Assembly: GCF_050948215.1 (NCBI RefSeq)
Contig: NW_027488709.1
Location: 434,001 to 498,000, forward strand
Length of the DNA: 64,000 nucleotides
DNA from: Halictus rubicundus
Taxonomy: Eukaryota > Arthropoda > Insecta > Hymenoptera > Halictidae
Direction: 5' to 3'
Shown here: positions 46,501 through 55,743 of the stretch, piece by piece
How positions within the stretch are numbered: the stretch's first letter is position 1
Layout of the letters: each line of letters begins with the position of its first letter
Program-made: the position numbers and the translations under genes
Notes under the pieces: model-generated
Told to the model about the DNA's origin: nothing
Seen by the model: the letters and a program-made list of their open reading frames with translations, nothing else
Database searches by the model: none

Positions 46501-46865
46501 CAGTGGGCGGGTGGGACCTCGCGCTGTCGACCGTGGTCGACCACATGGTCGGCAGCGTGGGGTCGTGGGAGGCGGTGGCCTCCTTCTGCGAGGAAGTGAT
46601 GAAGCAGAAGGAGGCCGCCGAGCGGGCCCGGGAACGGGACCCGGGCTCCGCGAGGAGAGTGTGGGCGCGGGGACGACCCCCGCGCCGACGTGTGCCCCCC
46701 AGGAGGGGGGCGGAGAGGGGTGGGATGGCGCGGGGTTCTCCCCCGCGCCAACGTGTGCCCCCGGTGGTGGGGGGTGGAGGGGGTCTGGCGCGGGGAGTCT
46801 CCCCGCGCCCTGTTATGCCCCCACAACTGGGGGCGGATAACTCGGGGGCCCGGGGTGTGAGCTGA
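43524..46865 (+). CDS. ORF2, endonuclease and reverse transcriptase (A6)
   Basis: 1113 aa, uninterrupted. Endonuclease GDLNARSSTWG and SDHGYVLMDV; RT APGPDGVPGG, LDISNAFNALPW, GVPQGSVLGP, YADD at 669-672; finger CHHCGEDVDTARH. The pre-RT half follows A3 and A7 while part of the RT (WREIVGAMEYFQVPPYLRKVVGDYLRGRE) follows A4. The C-terminal tail has its own variants (ERGGMARGS, GADNSGARGVS). Near the finger it reads EEELELEGQKSQ where others read EEEEELEGQNRQ. All catalytic residues are present. Confidence 0.94.
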   Translation: MAHIPRRSPLPVLQANLNHCHRAQDLMVQCLEEWGVGLAVATEPYRIPDHPHWSGDVDGSVAIWWRRHSATVPPCSVVERGRGMVMVKWGRFLVVGCYSSPSYDSAELGMFLDRLGLMIAPYIAGPVLVLGDLNARSSTWGNPGTNARGGVLEDWAEGMELRLLNRGSVPTCVRWNGWSIVDVSFATAAASRRVSNWRVWSGETLSDHGYVLMDVAVVSDSPLDTPLRRGTPSAPRWALKRLDGDLLRAVIIGSAWPSAREREADEGAAWIRGTLQMICDVAMPRVRAQPPRKSVYWWSGELAELRSSAGRARRRYARARRRHFLGGDAEPRVAELYREYRSAAVALKRAIAAAKAKAWDELLLTLREDPWGRPYKAVLGKLRSWASPVTERLDPELLGRVVDTLFPLSEGGRERAPGPAIEWSDEFRVTGWELYRAIRELRAGGKKAPGPDGVPGGIMALALEVLAPAFRSVMDASLRRGVFPKEWKKACLVLLQKEGKPAESPSAYRPVCLLDEAGKLFERIIAARLVGHLSRGGPDLSDSQYGFRRGRSTIDALERLRLLRERAVARGRVLIAVSLDISNAFNALPWREIVGAMEYFQVPPYLRKVVGDYLRGREVVFTGRYSVVHTRETHRGVPQGSVLGPLLWNLAYDAVLRVVLPPDTGVICYADDTLVYAEGGDWRRTRHLCEAALDCVVGRIRGMGLTVAAAKTEAIWMYGSPRPWRLPRGRDLRVRVAETSVAIRPRMRYLGLIIDGRWRFDGHFELLAPRLEKTAAALARLLPNVGGPDLKVRRLYVEVVRSIALYGAPVWHRSLEASTPSRKLLERVRRRLALRVIRGYRTISTEAAGLLAVIPPFTVVAAERAKLYQIARSFRRPPGVELAREEELELEGQKSQARTESFSEWRALLTPSTRPIVRALLPIFYVWCRRRGRLTFRLTQVLSGHGCFGEYLHRMGREPTAQCHHCGEDVDTARHTLEECPAWAGPRRALRAAVGGWDLALSTVVDHMVGSVGSWEAVASFCEEVMKQKEAAERARERDPGSARRVWARGRPPRRRVPPRRGAERGGMARGSPPRQRVPPVVGGGGGLARGVSPRPVMPPQLGADNSGARGVS

Positions 46866-47458
46866 CCCGGGCCCCCGGGGGGGAGCATAGCTCCCCCCGT
46901 GATAGGCCGACACCCCCCGGGTTAGTTTCCCGGTGTAGGGGGGTGTCGGTCCGTCCCTCCCCGATTGGGGAGGGGGATCCGTGGGGGGTATTGGGTGAGG
47001 AAGGGTCGGGGCGTGCCGGATCACGCCTCCGACGGCCCTTCCTTCCGGTGGCGGCGTCTTCCTGCCTCGGCCGGGGCTGGTTCCTTCGGGATACCGGCCC
47101 CGAGCGGGGCATGAAGACTCCGGGAGCTGTGGGTGGACCGAGCTGGGGCTCGGGAAGCTCAATCCGAATGCTCCAGGGATGGGGACACCGGGCGGGTCCC
47201 TCCGCCCGGGGTCTTATAGCGTAGGCAGTGGGGGAGGTTAACCCCTCCCCCGGGGTATGATGATAGCTGGGGGGTGTCCTGTTGAGTACTCGCGTGATCC
47301 AGGCACCTCCCGTGTAGCTTAGGTGGGCGTGAGGTTTTAGTGGGTAGTCTCCGGGGGCTCCACCCCCCGGAGAGAATCCCACATAACCCCGGCTTCCCCC
47401 AGGGAGTCGGGGTATGTATAAAACATTTCCTCACGATAAAAAAAAAAAAAAAAAAAAA
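46866..47458 (+). other. 3' UTR and poly(A) tail of A6
   Basis: No gene. Family A hairpins and terminal stem, with small substitutions (CTCAATCCGAATGCTCC) relative to the others. Confidence 0.85.
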
Positions 47459-47900
47459 GGGTTAGGGTTAGGGTTAGGGTTAGGGTTAGGGTTAGGGTTA
47501 GGGTTAGGGTTAGGGTTAGGGTTAGGGTTAGGGTTAGGGTTAGGGTTAGGGTTAGGGTTAGGGTTAGGGTTAGGGTTAGGGTTAGGGTTAGGGTTAGGGT
47601 TAGGGTTAGGGTTAGGGTTAGGGTTAGGGTTAGGGTTAGGGTTAGGGTTAGGGTTAGGGTTAGGGTTAGGGTTAGGGTTAGGGTTAGGGTTAGGGTTAGG
47701 GTTAGGGTTAGGGTTAGGGTTAGGGTTAGGGTTAGGGTTAGGGTTAGGGTTAGGGTTAGGGTTAGGGTTAGGGTTAGGGTTAGGGTTAGGGTTAGGGTTA
47801 GGGTTAGGGTTAGGGTTAGGGTTAGGGTTAGGGTTAGGGTTAGGGTTAGGGTTAGGGTTAGGGTTAGGGTTAGGGTTAGGGTTAGGGTTAGGGTTAGGGT
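47459..47900 (+). repeat. TTAGGG telomeric array (about 74 units)
   Basis: Pure TTAGGG, ending in GGGT. Confidence 0.97.
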
Positions 47901-48053
47901 GGGGACCAAGGGGATATGGGCTTAGTAGTGGTGATTCGGATCCACTGCTAGGTATACCACAGTGGTGGTGGTCATATCCCTAAAATCCTCTACGCTCCAC
48001 CTCCTCGTGGTGGTCCCTGGGAACACACATAGTTGTGTGTTGCTAACGGAGCG
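47901..48053 (+). ncRNA. HDV-like ribozyme at the 5' end of A7
   Basis: Core identical to A1 and A5, with P1 from G47901 directly after GGGT of the array. Confidence 0.84.
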
Positions 48054-48496
48054 AGGGGTACTCCGCGGGAAGTAGTCCCAATGATGTGTGAGGCGATGCC
48101 GGCGGGATCTTCGGATCCTGGCAGGGCCTCCCTTGCCGGTAAGGCTCACACGGAGGGATGAAAAACCGCGGAATGGGTCCTGCGATAACGACCGGGGAGG
48201 TCGCCGCAGGGCCCTTGCCGTAAACCGGTGGTCATGTTTTACCGGAACGGTGGTCTTGCCTTAACCGGCCGGGCCGCGAGGATGATAACCTCTATAAAAA
48301 ATCCCCAACCCTAAGCTTCGGTGCGCGGCGAGAGGGTACGCCCTGGCAACAGGGCGTGGCTGGTGGGGTACACCAGTCGCGAGCGCACCAACCTCCACTG
48401 GATACCTGGCGCCTCCAGTGTGTATCCAGCCTTACCCGGGTAGTGGGGGCTCTGCCCGGGTGGACCTCTTTTCCCGCCATATTCGTGGGATTCATT
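48054..48496 (+). other. 5' UTR of A7 downstream of the ribozyme
   Basis: No gene. Same hairpin block as A2 and A5; the ACCCGGG/CCCGGGT stem lies about 35 bases before ATG 48497. Confidence 0.75.
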
Positions 48497-50650
48497 ATGG
48501 ACTACATTAAAAACATAAATGACGAGGTTAAGGAGGGGTTACCACACCCGAAAGTGGTAGTGGAGGGAGTGGGTGCGGTCTTGGACCTATCCCAGGAGGA
48601 GAGGCACCGGACCCCAGCTCTTGGGGACCGGCCCTTCCTCCGGCCGGAGAGGGGAACGAGGGGGCGTGGCCGGCGCGGCGAGTCGGTGGACAGATTGTCC
48701 ATCGTCTCGACCCAGTCGGCACCCCCCATCCCCAGCGGGGCGGGCACGAAGAGGTCGCTGACCCCTCCGGGCGTGCCACAGCCGTCTCCGTCGCAGGGAA
48801 AGCGGGAGCGGCTGGACGAGGTGGTCAGACCGGACATTAGGTCCATGCTCCCCGGGGAACTGTCCGCCTTTATTGCGGACAAGTCGGACGTTGCCCGGGA
48901 GCTGGCGGAGGCGAGCCGAAATCTGAAGGGCACCCACCTCAAGGGGATCCGCGACGCCTCCGCCGATATTAAGGCGGCAGTGCGGGAGTTGGAGCGGAGG
49001 GGTGTCCAGGTTGGACCCCCTGCCGACTCCCGCGCTCCTGTCTCCCAGGCGGACGCTGGGGATGCCGCACTGCGGCTGGAGAATGCGGCTCTGAGGAGGG
49101 AGCTGCTGGAGACCCGCGACTCGCTTCGGGCCATCAGGGGAGAATTGATGGCGATGAAGCGGTTGCGGGACGCTCCCCCTCTGCCGCTGGTCTCCGCCGC
49201 CGAGGTCGGCGAGGTCACCGCGACCTCGGCCACGCACCTGGACCTTATGGCCCAGATGCGGGCCCTAATGGAAGAGGGCCTCAGGTCCCTCCGCGAGGAG
49301 ATGCGGAGGGAGCTGCGCCGGGTGGCCGGGCAAGGTGCCCGCGGGGACCCCCGGCCGCCGCCACCGGCCCCTCCGGCGCCGCCGCGGCCCGCCCCAGCGC
49401 CCGCTCCGCCGACGCCTACACCTGCCCCTGTCCCAGTGCCGGGAGGGGCAGGTAGTAAGAAGAAGAAGAAGAAGGGGAAGGGGAAGAAGGCTGGGGAGGC
49501 TCCCCAGCCTCCGGTCGCCCGCCCGGCCCCGTCACCTGCGCCTGCACCGGGTACCCCGGCTAAACCGGGAACCTGGGCGGAGGTGGTCGGGAGGCGGGCC
49601 ATCTCCGCGGCCAAGGCCGCTGCTAAGGCCGCGGCTGAGGTGGCGGCAGCCATATCGGCTGGCGCCCCGAAGGCGAGGAGGGCCGCTGTCCCCGCCTCGA
49701 AGGGCCAAAAAACAGCGGCCAAAGTCAGGGCCCCGCCCCGATCCGCGGCAGTCACCGTGACTGTCCCGGAGGGGAGCGGGGCCTCGTATGAGGAGGCCAT
49801 TAGGAGGGCCCGCCAGGGCGTCGATTTAGACGCCCTCGGCATCGGGGCCCTCCATTGGAAGAGGGCGGTAACCGGGGGCCTAATTATTGAGGTCCCCGGT
49901 GCCGATGGGGGCCCCAAGGCCGATGCCTTGGCCGCCAAGATGGCCGCCGTCCTGGGGGGGATGGACGTAAAGGTGTCCAGGCCCGTGAAGAAGGCGGAAT
50001 TCCGCCTCACGGGCCTGGAGGTTTCCGTGACCCCCCAGGAGGTAGTGGAGGCGGTCTCGAAAGCCGGGGGCTGCACCGCCGAGTCCGTTAGGGTTGGGGA
50101 GCTTAAGGCTCCGCCCAGCGGACTCGGCACCGTATGGGTGCAGTGCCCGGCCGTGGCGGCCTTGGCCATCGAAAAGGCCGGGAAATTGCGCGTGGGGTGG
50201 TCCACCGCCCAGGTGGTTGTGCTGGCGGCTCGGCCGCTGCAGTGCTTCCGCTGCCTTGCCCTTGGGCATGTTCGGCAGCGGTGCACTGCGGAGGTCGACC
50301 GCAGCGGTCACTGCTACCGCTGCGGTGACGCCACCCACCGGGCGGTGGATTGTAAGGCGCCACCCCACTGCGTCGTATGCGCGGCCTTGGGGAGACCGGC
50401 GGGCCATAAGGCGGGGAGTAAAGCGTGCTCCCCGCCTCCAAAGGCCAAGAAGGGCAAAAAGGGGGCGGGCGGTGTGGCGCCCACCCCTGTTACGCCACCG
50501 GATACCCCGGTGGCAAAAGCGGCCACTCCCCCAACCCCTAGGGAGGGGGAGTCGATGGAGGTGGAGGCGGCCCCCAGCGGGGCGGGGGGTAAAGACCCCC
50601 CGCCACCCGCACCGGCGGCTAAGGAGGGGACCAGCGCGAAAGCCAACTAA
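48497..50650 (+). CDS. ORF1, gag-like protein (A7)
   Basis: 717 aa from ATG 48497. N-terminal third (VVEGVGAVLDLSQEE, RLSIVSTQSAPPIPS) as in A5. One coiled-coil module (RLENAALRRELLETRDSLRAI), Pro-rich spacer, and a Lys/Gly tract. The conserved fold is of the A2/A3 type (TVTVPEGSGASYEEAIRR). Knuckles start at C583. The C-terminal tail (APTPVTPPDTPVAKAATPP) is the same as in A3. Intact, stop inside TAATG. The mixture of A5-like front and A3-like back is a clear mosaic. Confidence 0.92.
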   Translation: MDYIKNINDEVKEGLPHPKVVVEGVGAVLDLSQEERHRTPALGDRPFLRPERGTRGRGRRGESVDRLSIVSTQSAPPIPSGAGTKRSLTPPGVPQPSPSQGKRERLDEVVRPDIRSMLPGELSAFIADKSDVARELAEASRNLKGTHLKGIRDASADIKAAVRELERRGVQVGPPADSRAPVSQADAGDAALRLENAALRRELLETRDSLRAIRGELMAMKRLRDAPPLPLVSAAEVGEVTATSATHLDLMAQMRALMEEGLRSLREEMRRELRRVAGQGARGDPRPPPPAPPAPPRPAPAPAPPTPTPAPVPVPGGAGSKKKKKKGKGKKAGEAPQPPVARPAPSPAPAPGTPAKPGTWAEVVGRRAISAAKAAAKAAAEVAAAISAGAPKARRAAVPASKGQKTAAKVRAPPRSAAVTVTVPEGSGASYEEAIRRARQGVDLDALGIGALHWKRAVTGGLIIEVPGADGGPKADALAAKMAAVLGGMDVKVSRPVKKAEFRLTGLEVSVTPQEVVEAVSKAGGCTAESVRVGELKAPPSGLGTVWVQCPAVAALAIEKAGKLRVGWSTAQVVVLAARPLQCFRCLALGHVRQRCTAEVDRSGHCYRCGDATHRAVDCKAPPHCVVCAALGRPAGHKAGSKACSPPPKAKKGKKGAGGVAPTPVTPPDTPVAKAATPPTPREGESMEVEAAPSGAGGKDPPPPAPAAKEGTSAKAN

Positions 50651-53600
50651 TGGCCCATATTCCGCGCTGGTCCCCTCTCCCGGTACTCCAGGCCAACCTC
50701 AACCACTGCCGCCAGGCGCAGGACCTAATGGTCCAATGCCTGGAGGAGTGGGGGGTTGGCCTGGCCGTCGCCACGGAGCCGTACAGAGTCCCGGACCACC
50801 CACACTGGTCCGGGGACGATGACGGCTCCGTGGCGATATGGTGGCGTCGCCACTCGGCGACTGTGCCCCCCTGCTCCGTGGTCGAACGGGGCAGGGGGAT
50901 GGTTATGGTAAAGTGGGGAAGATTTCTGGTCGTGGGGTGCTACAGCTCACCCAGTTATGACTCCGCCGAATTAGGGATGTTCCTGGACCGGCTGGGGCTA
51001 ATGATAGCCCCTTATATAGCCGGTCCAGTGTTGGTCCTGGGGGACCTCAATGCGAGGTCCTCCACCTGGGGTAACCCCGGGACCAACGCCCGAGGCGGAG
51101 TCCTGGAAGACTGGGCGGAGGGGATGGAGCTCCGGTTGTTAAACCGGGGCTCCGTGCCTACGTGCGTGAGGTGGAATGGCTGGTCCATAGTGGACGTGTC
51201 ATTCGCGACGGCCGCCGCCTCACGCCGTGTGTCCAATTGGCGGGTCTGGAGTGGAGAGACCTTGTCGGACCACAGCTACGTCCTGATGGACGTGGCTGTG
51301 GTCTCGGACTCGCCATTGGACACGCCCCTCCGACGTGGCACCCCGTCAGCGCCCAGATGGGCGCTGAAACGACTGGACGGGGACCTCCTGAGGGCCGTGA
51401 TTATCGGCTCCGCCTGGCCTTCGGCCAGGGAGCGCGAGGCAGACGAGGGGGCGGCTTGGATCCGGGGCACGTTGCAGATGATCTGTGACGTGGCGATGCC
51501 CCGGGTCCGAGCTCAGCCCCCGAGAAAGTCAGTTTACTGGTGGTCGGGGGAGCTGGCCGAACTCCGCAGTTCGGCCGGCCGAGCCCGCCGCCAGTATGCC
51601 CGCGCCCGTCGCCGCCATTTTCTGGGCGGCGACGCGGAGCCGAGGGTCGCCGAGCTGTACAGGGAGTACAGATCGGCGGCCGTGGCCCTCAAGCGTGCGA
51701 TTGCCGCTGCTAAGGCCAAGGCCTGGGATGAGCTCCTGCTCACCCTCCGTGAGGATCCGTGGGGACGCCCGTATAAGGCGGTGCTTGGGAAGCTCCGCCC
51801 CTGGGCGTCCCCGGTCACGGAGCGGTTAGACCCGGAACTTCTGGGGCGCGTAGTGGATACCCTCTTCCCCCTGAGTGAGGGGGGGAGGGAACGCGCCCCG
51901 GGTCCGGCCATTGAATGGTCGGACGAATTCCGGGTCACCGAGTGGGAGCTGTACCAGGCCGTCCGGGAACTCCGGGCCAGGGGCAAGAAGGCCCCTGGCC
52001 CCGATGGGGTTCCCGGTGGTGTAATGGCCTTAGCTATGGAGGTCCTCGCCCCGGCGTTCAGGAGCGTCATGGACGCGAGCCTGCGCCGGGGAGTCTTCCC
52101 CACGGTGTGGAAAGAGGCGTGCCTGGTTCTCCTCCAAAAGGAGGGGAAACCCGCAGAGTCTCCCTCTGCATACCGGCCGGTTTGTTTACTCGACGAGGCG
52201 GGCAAGATATTCGAAAGGATAATTGCCGCCCGCCTCGTCGAGCATCTGTCGCGGGGTGGTCCCGACCTGAGCGACAGCCAGTATGGGTTCCGGAGGGGGC
52301 GCTCCACTATAGACGCCTTGGAGCGTCTGCGCCTCCTCCGTGAGCAGGCTGTCGCTCGGGGCAGGGTGTTGATCGCGGTGTCGTTGGACATCTCCAACGC
52401 TTTCAACGCCCTGCCCTGGTCGGAGATAATGGGGGCGCTGGACTATTTCCAGGTGCCCCCTTATCTCCGGGAGGTGGTCGGTGACTATCTCCGCGACAGA
52501 GAAGTGGTATTTACCGGCCGGTATGGTATTGTGCACTCGAGGGAGACGCACCGCGGCGTCCCACAGGGGTCGGTCCTCGGACCGCTCCTGTGGAACTTGG
52601 CGTACGACGCGGTGCTGCGGGTTGTCCTCCCCCCGGATACGGGTGTCATCTGCTATGCAGATGACACCCTGGTTTATGCCGAGGGGGAGGACTGGAGGAG
52701 AACCAGGCACCTGGGTGAGGCTGCCCTGGACTGCGTGGTCGGGCGAATCCGGAGAATGGGGTTGACCGTGGCCGCCACAAAAACCGAGGCGATTTGGTTG
52801 CATTCGCCTCGGGAGTGGCGGCTACCCCGCGGTCAGGATCTCCGGATTCGCGTCGCTGAAACCTCCGTCGCGATCGGGCCCAGGATGAGGTACCTGGGCC
52901 TGATCATAGACGGCCGCTGGCGATTTGATGGACACTTTGAGCTCCTCGCCCCCCGACTAGAGAGGACGGCAGCCGCATTGGCGCGGCTGCTGCCGAATGT
53001 CGGGGGGCCGGATTTGAAAGTACGCCGCCTCTATGTGGAGGTGGTGCGGTCTATAGCCCTGTATGGGGCCCCCGTATGGCACCGCTCGCTCGAGGCCAGC
53101 ACGCCCAGCCGCAAGCTCTTTGAAAGAGTGCGGCGGCGGCTGGCCTTGCGGGTCATACGGGGGTACCGCACCATCTCCACCGAGGCGGCGGGACTCCTCG
53201 CCGTGATTCCACCCTTCACTGTGGTGGCGGCGGAGCGGGCGAAGCTATACCACATCGCCCGCTCCTTCCGCCGCCCGCCGGGGGTGGAACTCACGCGCGA
53301 GGAGGAGGAGGAGCTCGAGGGCCAGAATCGCCAGGCCCGGACGGAAAGTTTGTCGGAGTGGAGGGCGCTGCTAACGCCCTCCACACGTCCGATTGTCCGG
53401 GCCCTCCTGCCCATATTTTACATATGGTGCGGGAGGCGGGGAAGGTTGACCTTCCGCCTCACGCAGGTGCTCTCCGGCCACGGTTGCTTCGGAGAGTACC
53501 TGCATAGAATGGGGCGGGAGCCGACTACGCAGTGCCACCACTGCGGCGAAGATGTCGACACGGCGCGGCACACTTTGGAGGAGTGCCCTGCTTGGGCCGG

Positions 53601-53988
53601 GCCGCGCCGTGTCCTGAGAGCCGCAGTGGGCGGGTGGGACCTCGCGCTGTCGACCGTGGTCGACCACATGGTCGACAGCGTGGGGTCGTGGAATGCGGTG
53701 GCCTCCTTCTGTGAGGACGTGATGTCCCGGAAGGAGGCCGCCGAGCGGGCCCGGGAGCGGGACCCGGGCTCCGCGAGGAGGGTGTGGGCGCGGGGACGAC
53801 CCCCGCGCCGACGTGTGCCCCCCCGGAGGGGGGCGGAGAGGGTAGGGAGGGCGCGGGGGTCTCCCCCGCGCCAACGTGTGCCCCCGGTTGTGGGGGGCGG
53901 AGTGGGGCTGGCGCGGGGAGTCTCCCCGCGCCCTGTTATGCCCCCACAACTGGGGGCGGTGAACTCGGGGGCCCGGGGTGTGAGCTGA
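50650..53988 (+). CDS. ORF2, endonuclease and reverse transcriptase (A7)
   Basis: 1112 aa and uninterrupted, almost the same as A3 and the intact part of A5. Endonuclease GDLNARSSTWG and SDHSYVLMDV; RT APGPDGVPGG, LDISNAFNALPW, YADD at 669-672; C-terminal finger CHHCGEDVDTARH...C. Distinctive changes are LREQAVARG where others have LRERAVARG, and EDVMSRKEAAER (as in A5) near the end, where A3 has EDVMKQKEAAER. With an intact 5' end, ORF1 and 3' UTR this is a good candidate for an active master copy. Confidence 0.94.
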   Translation: MAHIPRWSPLPVLQANLNHCRQAQDLMVQCLEEWGVGLAVATEPYRVPDHPHWSGDDDGSVAIWWRRHSATVPPCSVVERGRGMVMVKWGRFLVVGCYSSPSYDSAELGMFLDRLGLMIAPYIAGPVLVLGDLNARSSTWGNPGTNARGGVLEDWAEGMELRLLNRGSVPTCVRWNGWSIVDVSFATAAASRRVSNWRVWSGETLSDHSYVLMDVAVVSDSPLDTPLRRGTPSAPRWALKRLDGDLLRAVIIGSAWPSAREREADEGAAWIRGTLQMICDVAMPRVRAQPPRKSVYWWSGELAELRSSAGRARRQYARARRRHFLGGDAEPRVAELYREYRSAAVALKRAIAAAKAKAWDELLLTLREDPWGRPYKAVLGKLRPWASPVTERLDPELLGRVVDTLFPLSEGGRERAPGPAIEWSDEFRVTEWELYQAVRELRARGKKAPGPDGVPGGVMALAMEVLAPAFRSVMDASLRRGVFPTVWKEACLVLLQKEGKPAESPSAYRPVCLLDEAGKIFERIIAARLVEHLSRGGPDLSDSQYGFRRGRSTIDALERLRLLREQAVARGRVLIAVSLDISNAFNALPWSEIMGALDYFQVPPYLREVVGDYLRDREVVFTGRYGIVHSRETHRGVPQGSVLGPLLWNLAYDAVLRVVLPPDTGVICYADDTLVYAEGEDWRRTRHLGEAALDCVVGRIRRMGLTVAATKTEAIWLHSPREWRLPRGQDLRIRVAETSVAIGPRMRYLGLIIDGRWRFDGHFELLAPRLERTAAALARLLPNVGGPDLKVRRLYVEVVRSIALYGAPVWHRSLEASTPSRKLFERVRRRLALRVIRGYRTISTEAAGLLAVIPPFTVVAAERAKLYHIARSFRRPPGVELTREEEEELEGQNRQARTESLSEWRALLTPSTRPIVRALLPIFYIWCGRRGRLTFRLTQVLSGHGCFGEYLHRMGREPTTQCHHCGEDVDTARHTLEECPAWAGPRRVLRAAVGGWDLALSTVVDHMVDSVGSWNAVASFCEDVMSRKEAAERARERDPGSARRVWARGRPPRRRVPPRRGAERVGRARGSPPRQRVPPVVGGGVGLARGVSPRPVMPPQLGAVNSGARGVS

Positions 53989-54582
53989 CCCGGGCCCCCG
54001 GGGGGGAGCATAGCTCCCCCCGTGATAGGCCGACACCCCCCGGGTTAGTTTCCCGGTGTAGGGGGGTGTCGGTCCGTCCCTCCCCGATTGGGGAGGGGGA
54101 TCCGTGGGGGGTATTGGGTGAGGAAGGGTCGGGGCGTGCCGGATCACGCCTCCGACGGCCCTTCCTTCCGGTGGCGGCGTCTTCTTGTCTCGGCCGGGGC
54201 TGGTTCCTTCGGGACACCGGCCCCGAGCGGGACACGAAGACTCCGGGAGCTGTGGGTGGACCGAGCTGGGGCTCGGGAAGCCCAATCCGAAGGCTCCAGG
54301 GATGGGGACACCGGGCGGGTCCCTCCGCCCGGGGTCTTATAGCGTAGGCAGTGGGGGAGGTTAACCCCTCCCCCGGGGCATGATGATAGCTGGGAGGTGT
54401 CCTGTTGAGTACTCGCGTGATCCAGGCACCTCCCGTGTAGCTTAGGTGGGCGTGAGGTTTTAGTGGGTAGTCTCCGGGGGCTCCGCCCCCCGGAGAGAAT
54501 CCCACATAACCCCGGCTTCCCCCAGGGAGCCGGGGTATGTATAAAACATTTCCTCACGATAAAAAAAAAAAAAAAAAAAAAA
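53989..54582 (+). other. 3' UTR and poly(A) tail of A7
   Basis: No gene. Standard hairpin row, terminal hairpin in the AGCCGGGGT (fully Watson-Crick) form, and 22 A. Confidence 0.85.
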
Positions 54583-55415
54583 GGGTTAGGGTTAGGGTTA
54601 GGGTTAGGGTTAGGGTTAGGGTTAGGGTTAGGGTTAGGGTTAGGGTTAGGGTTAGGGTTAGGGTTAGGGTTAGGGTTAGGGTTAGGGTTAGGGTTAGGGT
54701 TAGGGTTAGGGTTAGGGTTAGGGTTAGGGTTAGGGTTAGGGTTAGGGTTAGGGTTAGGGTTAGGGTTAGGGTTAGGGTTAGGGTTAGGGTTAGGGTTAGG
54801 GTTAGGGTTAGGGTTAGGGTTAGGGTTAGGGTTAGGGTTAGGGTTAGGGTTAGGGTTAGGGTTAGGGTTAGGGTTAGGGTTAGGGTTAGGGTTAGGGTTA
54901 GGGTTAGGGTTAGGGTTAGGGTTAGGGTTAGGGTTAGGGTTAGGGTTAGGGTTAGGGTTAGGGTTAGGGTTAGGGTTAGGGTTAGGGTTAGGGTTAGGGT
55001 TAGGGTTAGGGTTAGGGTTAGGGTTAGGGTTAGGGTTAGGGTTAGGGTTAGGGTTAGGGTTAGGGTTAGGGTTAGGGTTAGGGTTAGGGTTAGGGTTAGG
55101 GTTAGGGTTAGGGTTAGGGTTAGGGTTAGGGTTAGGGTTAGGGTTAGGGTTAGGGTTAGGGTTAGGGTTAGGGTTAGGGTTAGGGTTAGGGTTAGGGTTA
55201 GGGTTAGGGTTAGGGTTAGGGTTAGGGTTAGGGTTAGGGTTAGGGTTAGGGTTAGGGTTAGGGTTAGGGTTAGGGTTAGGGTTAGGGTTAGGGTTAGGGT
55301 TAGGGTTAGGGTTAGGGTTAGGGTTAGGGTTAGGGTTAGGGTTAGGGTTAGGGTTAGGGTTAGGGTTAGGGTTAGGGTTAGGGTTAGGGTTAGGGTTAGG
55401 GTTAGGGTTAGGGTT
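54583..55415 (+). repeat. TTAGGG telomeric array (about 139 units)
   Basis: The longest array in the window, pure TTAGGG, ending in GGGTT at the complete family B copy. Confidence 0.97.
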
Positions 55416-55566
55416 GGGGACCTAGGGGATATGGGCTTGGCAGTGGTGACTCGGATCCACTGCTAGGTATGCCACAGTGGTGGCGGTCATATTCCTAAAA
55501 TCCTCCACGCTCCACCTCCTCGCGGTGGTCCCTGGGCACTCACGACTGTGGGTGGCTAACGGAGCG
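55416..55566 (+). ncRNA. HDV-like ribozyme at the 5' end of B3
   Basis: P1 GGGGACC (55416-55422)/GGTCCCT (55527-55533); P2 CGCTCC (55508-55513)/GGAGCG (55561-55566); P3 ACC (55514-55516)/GGT (55524-55526); L3 TCCTCGC; J4/2 GCTAAC (55555-55560) with presumed catalytic C55556. P4 is CACTCAC (55537-55543)/GTGGGTG (55548-55554), different from family A on both sides yet still 7 pairs, while the core bases are unchanged. This is the strongest evidence that the fold is real. Confidence 0.87.
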
Positions 55567-55743
55567 GGGGGTACGCGGCAGGAAGTAGCCTCGACGATGT
55601 GCGAGGCAATGCCGGCGGGATCTTCGGATCCTGGTAGGGGCACCCTTGCCGGTAAGGTTCGCACGGAGGGGCGAAAACTGCCGAGTTGGGACGGGATTTT
55701 CGGTGACGGACCAGGGCAAGGCTGGGTGGTTCACAAAATTGAC
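55567..55743 (+). other. 5' UTR of B3 downstream of the ribozyme
   Basis: No assigned gene. The first ~90 bp (GATGTGCGAGGCAATGCCGG and onward) is close to the family A 5' UTR even though the coding regions have diverged strongly. In-frame ATGs at 55597 and 55609 lie in this shared block and are not taken as the start. Confidence 0.7.

Larger units (their letters stand above)
40857..47458 (+). mobile_element. Family A element copy A6, full length
   Basis: 6602 bp with ribozyme, both ORFs open and a 21-A tail (47438-47458). Potentially autonomous. Its 5' UTR and ORF1 N-terminus pair it with A8. Confidence 0.95.
47901..54582 (+). mobile_element. Family A element copy A7, full length
   Basis: 6682 bp with ribozyme, both ORFs open and a 22-A tail (54561-54582). 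Potentially autonomous. ORF1 N-terminus as in A5; ORF1 C-terminus and ORF2 as in A3. Confidence 0.95.
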
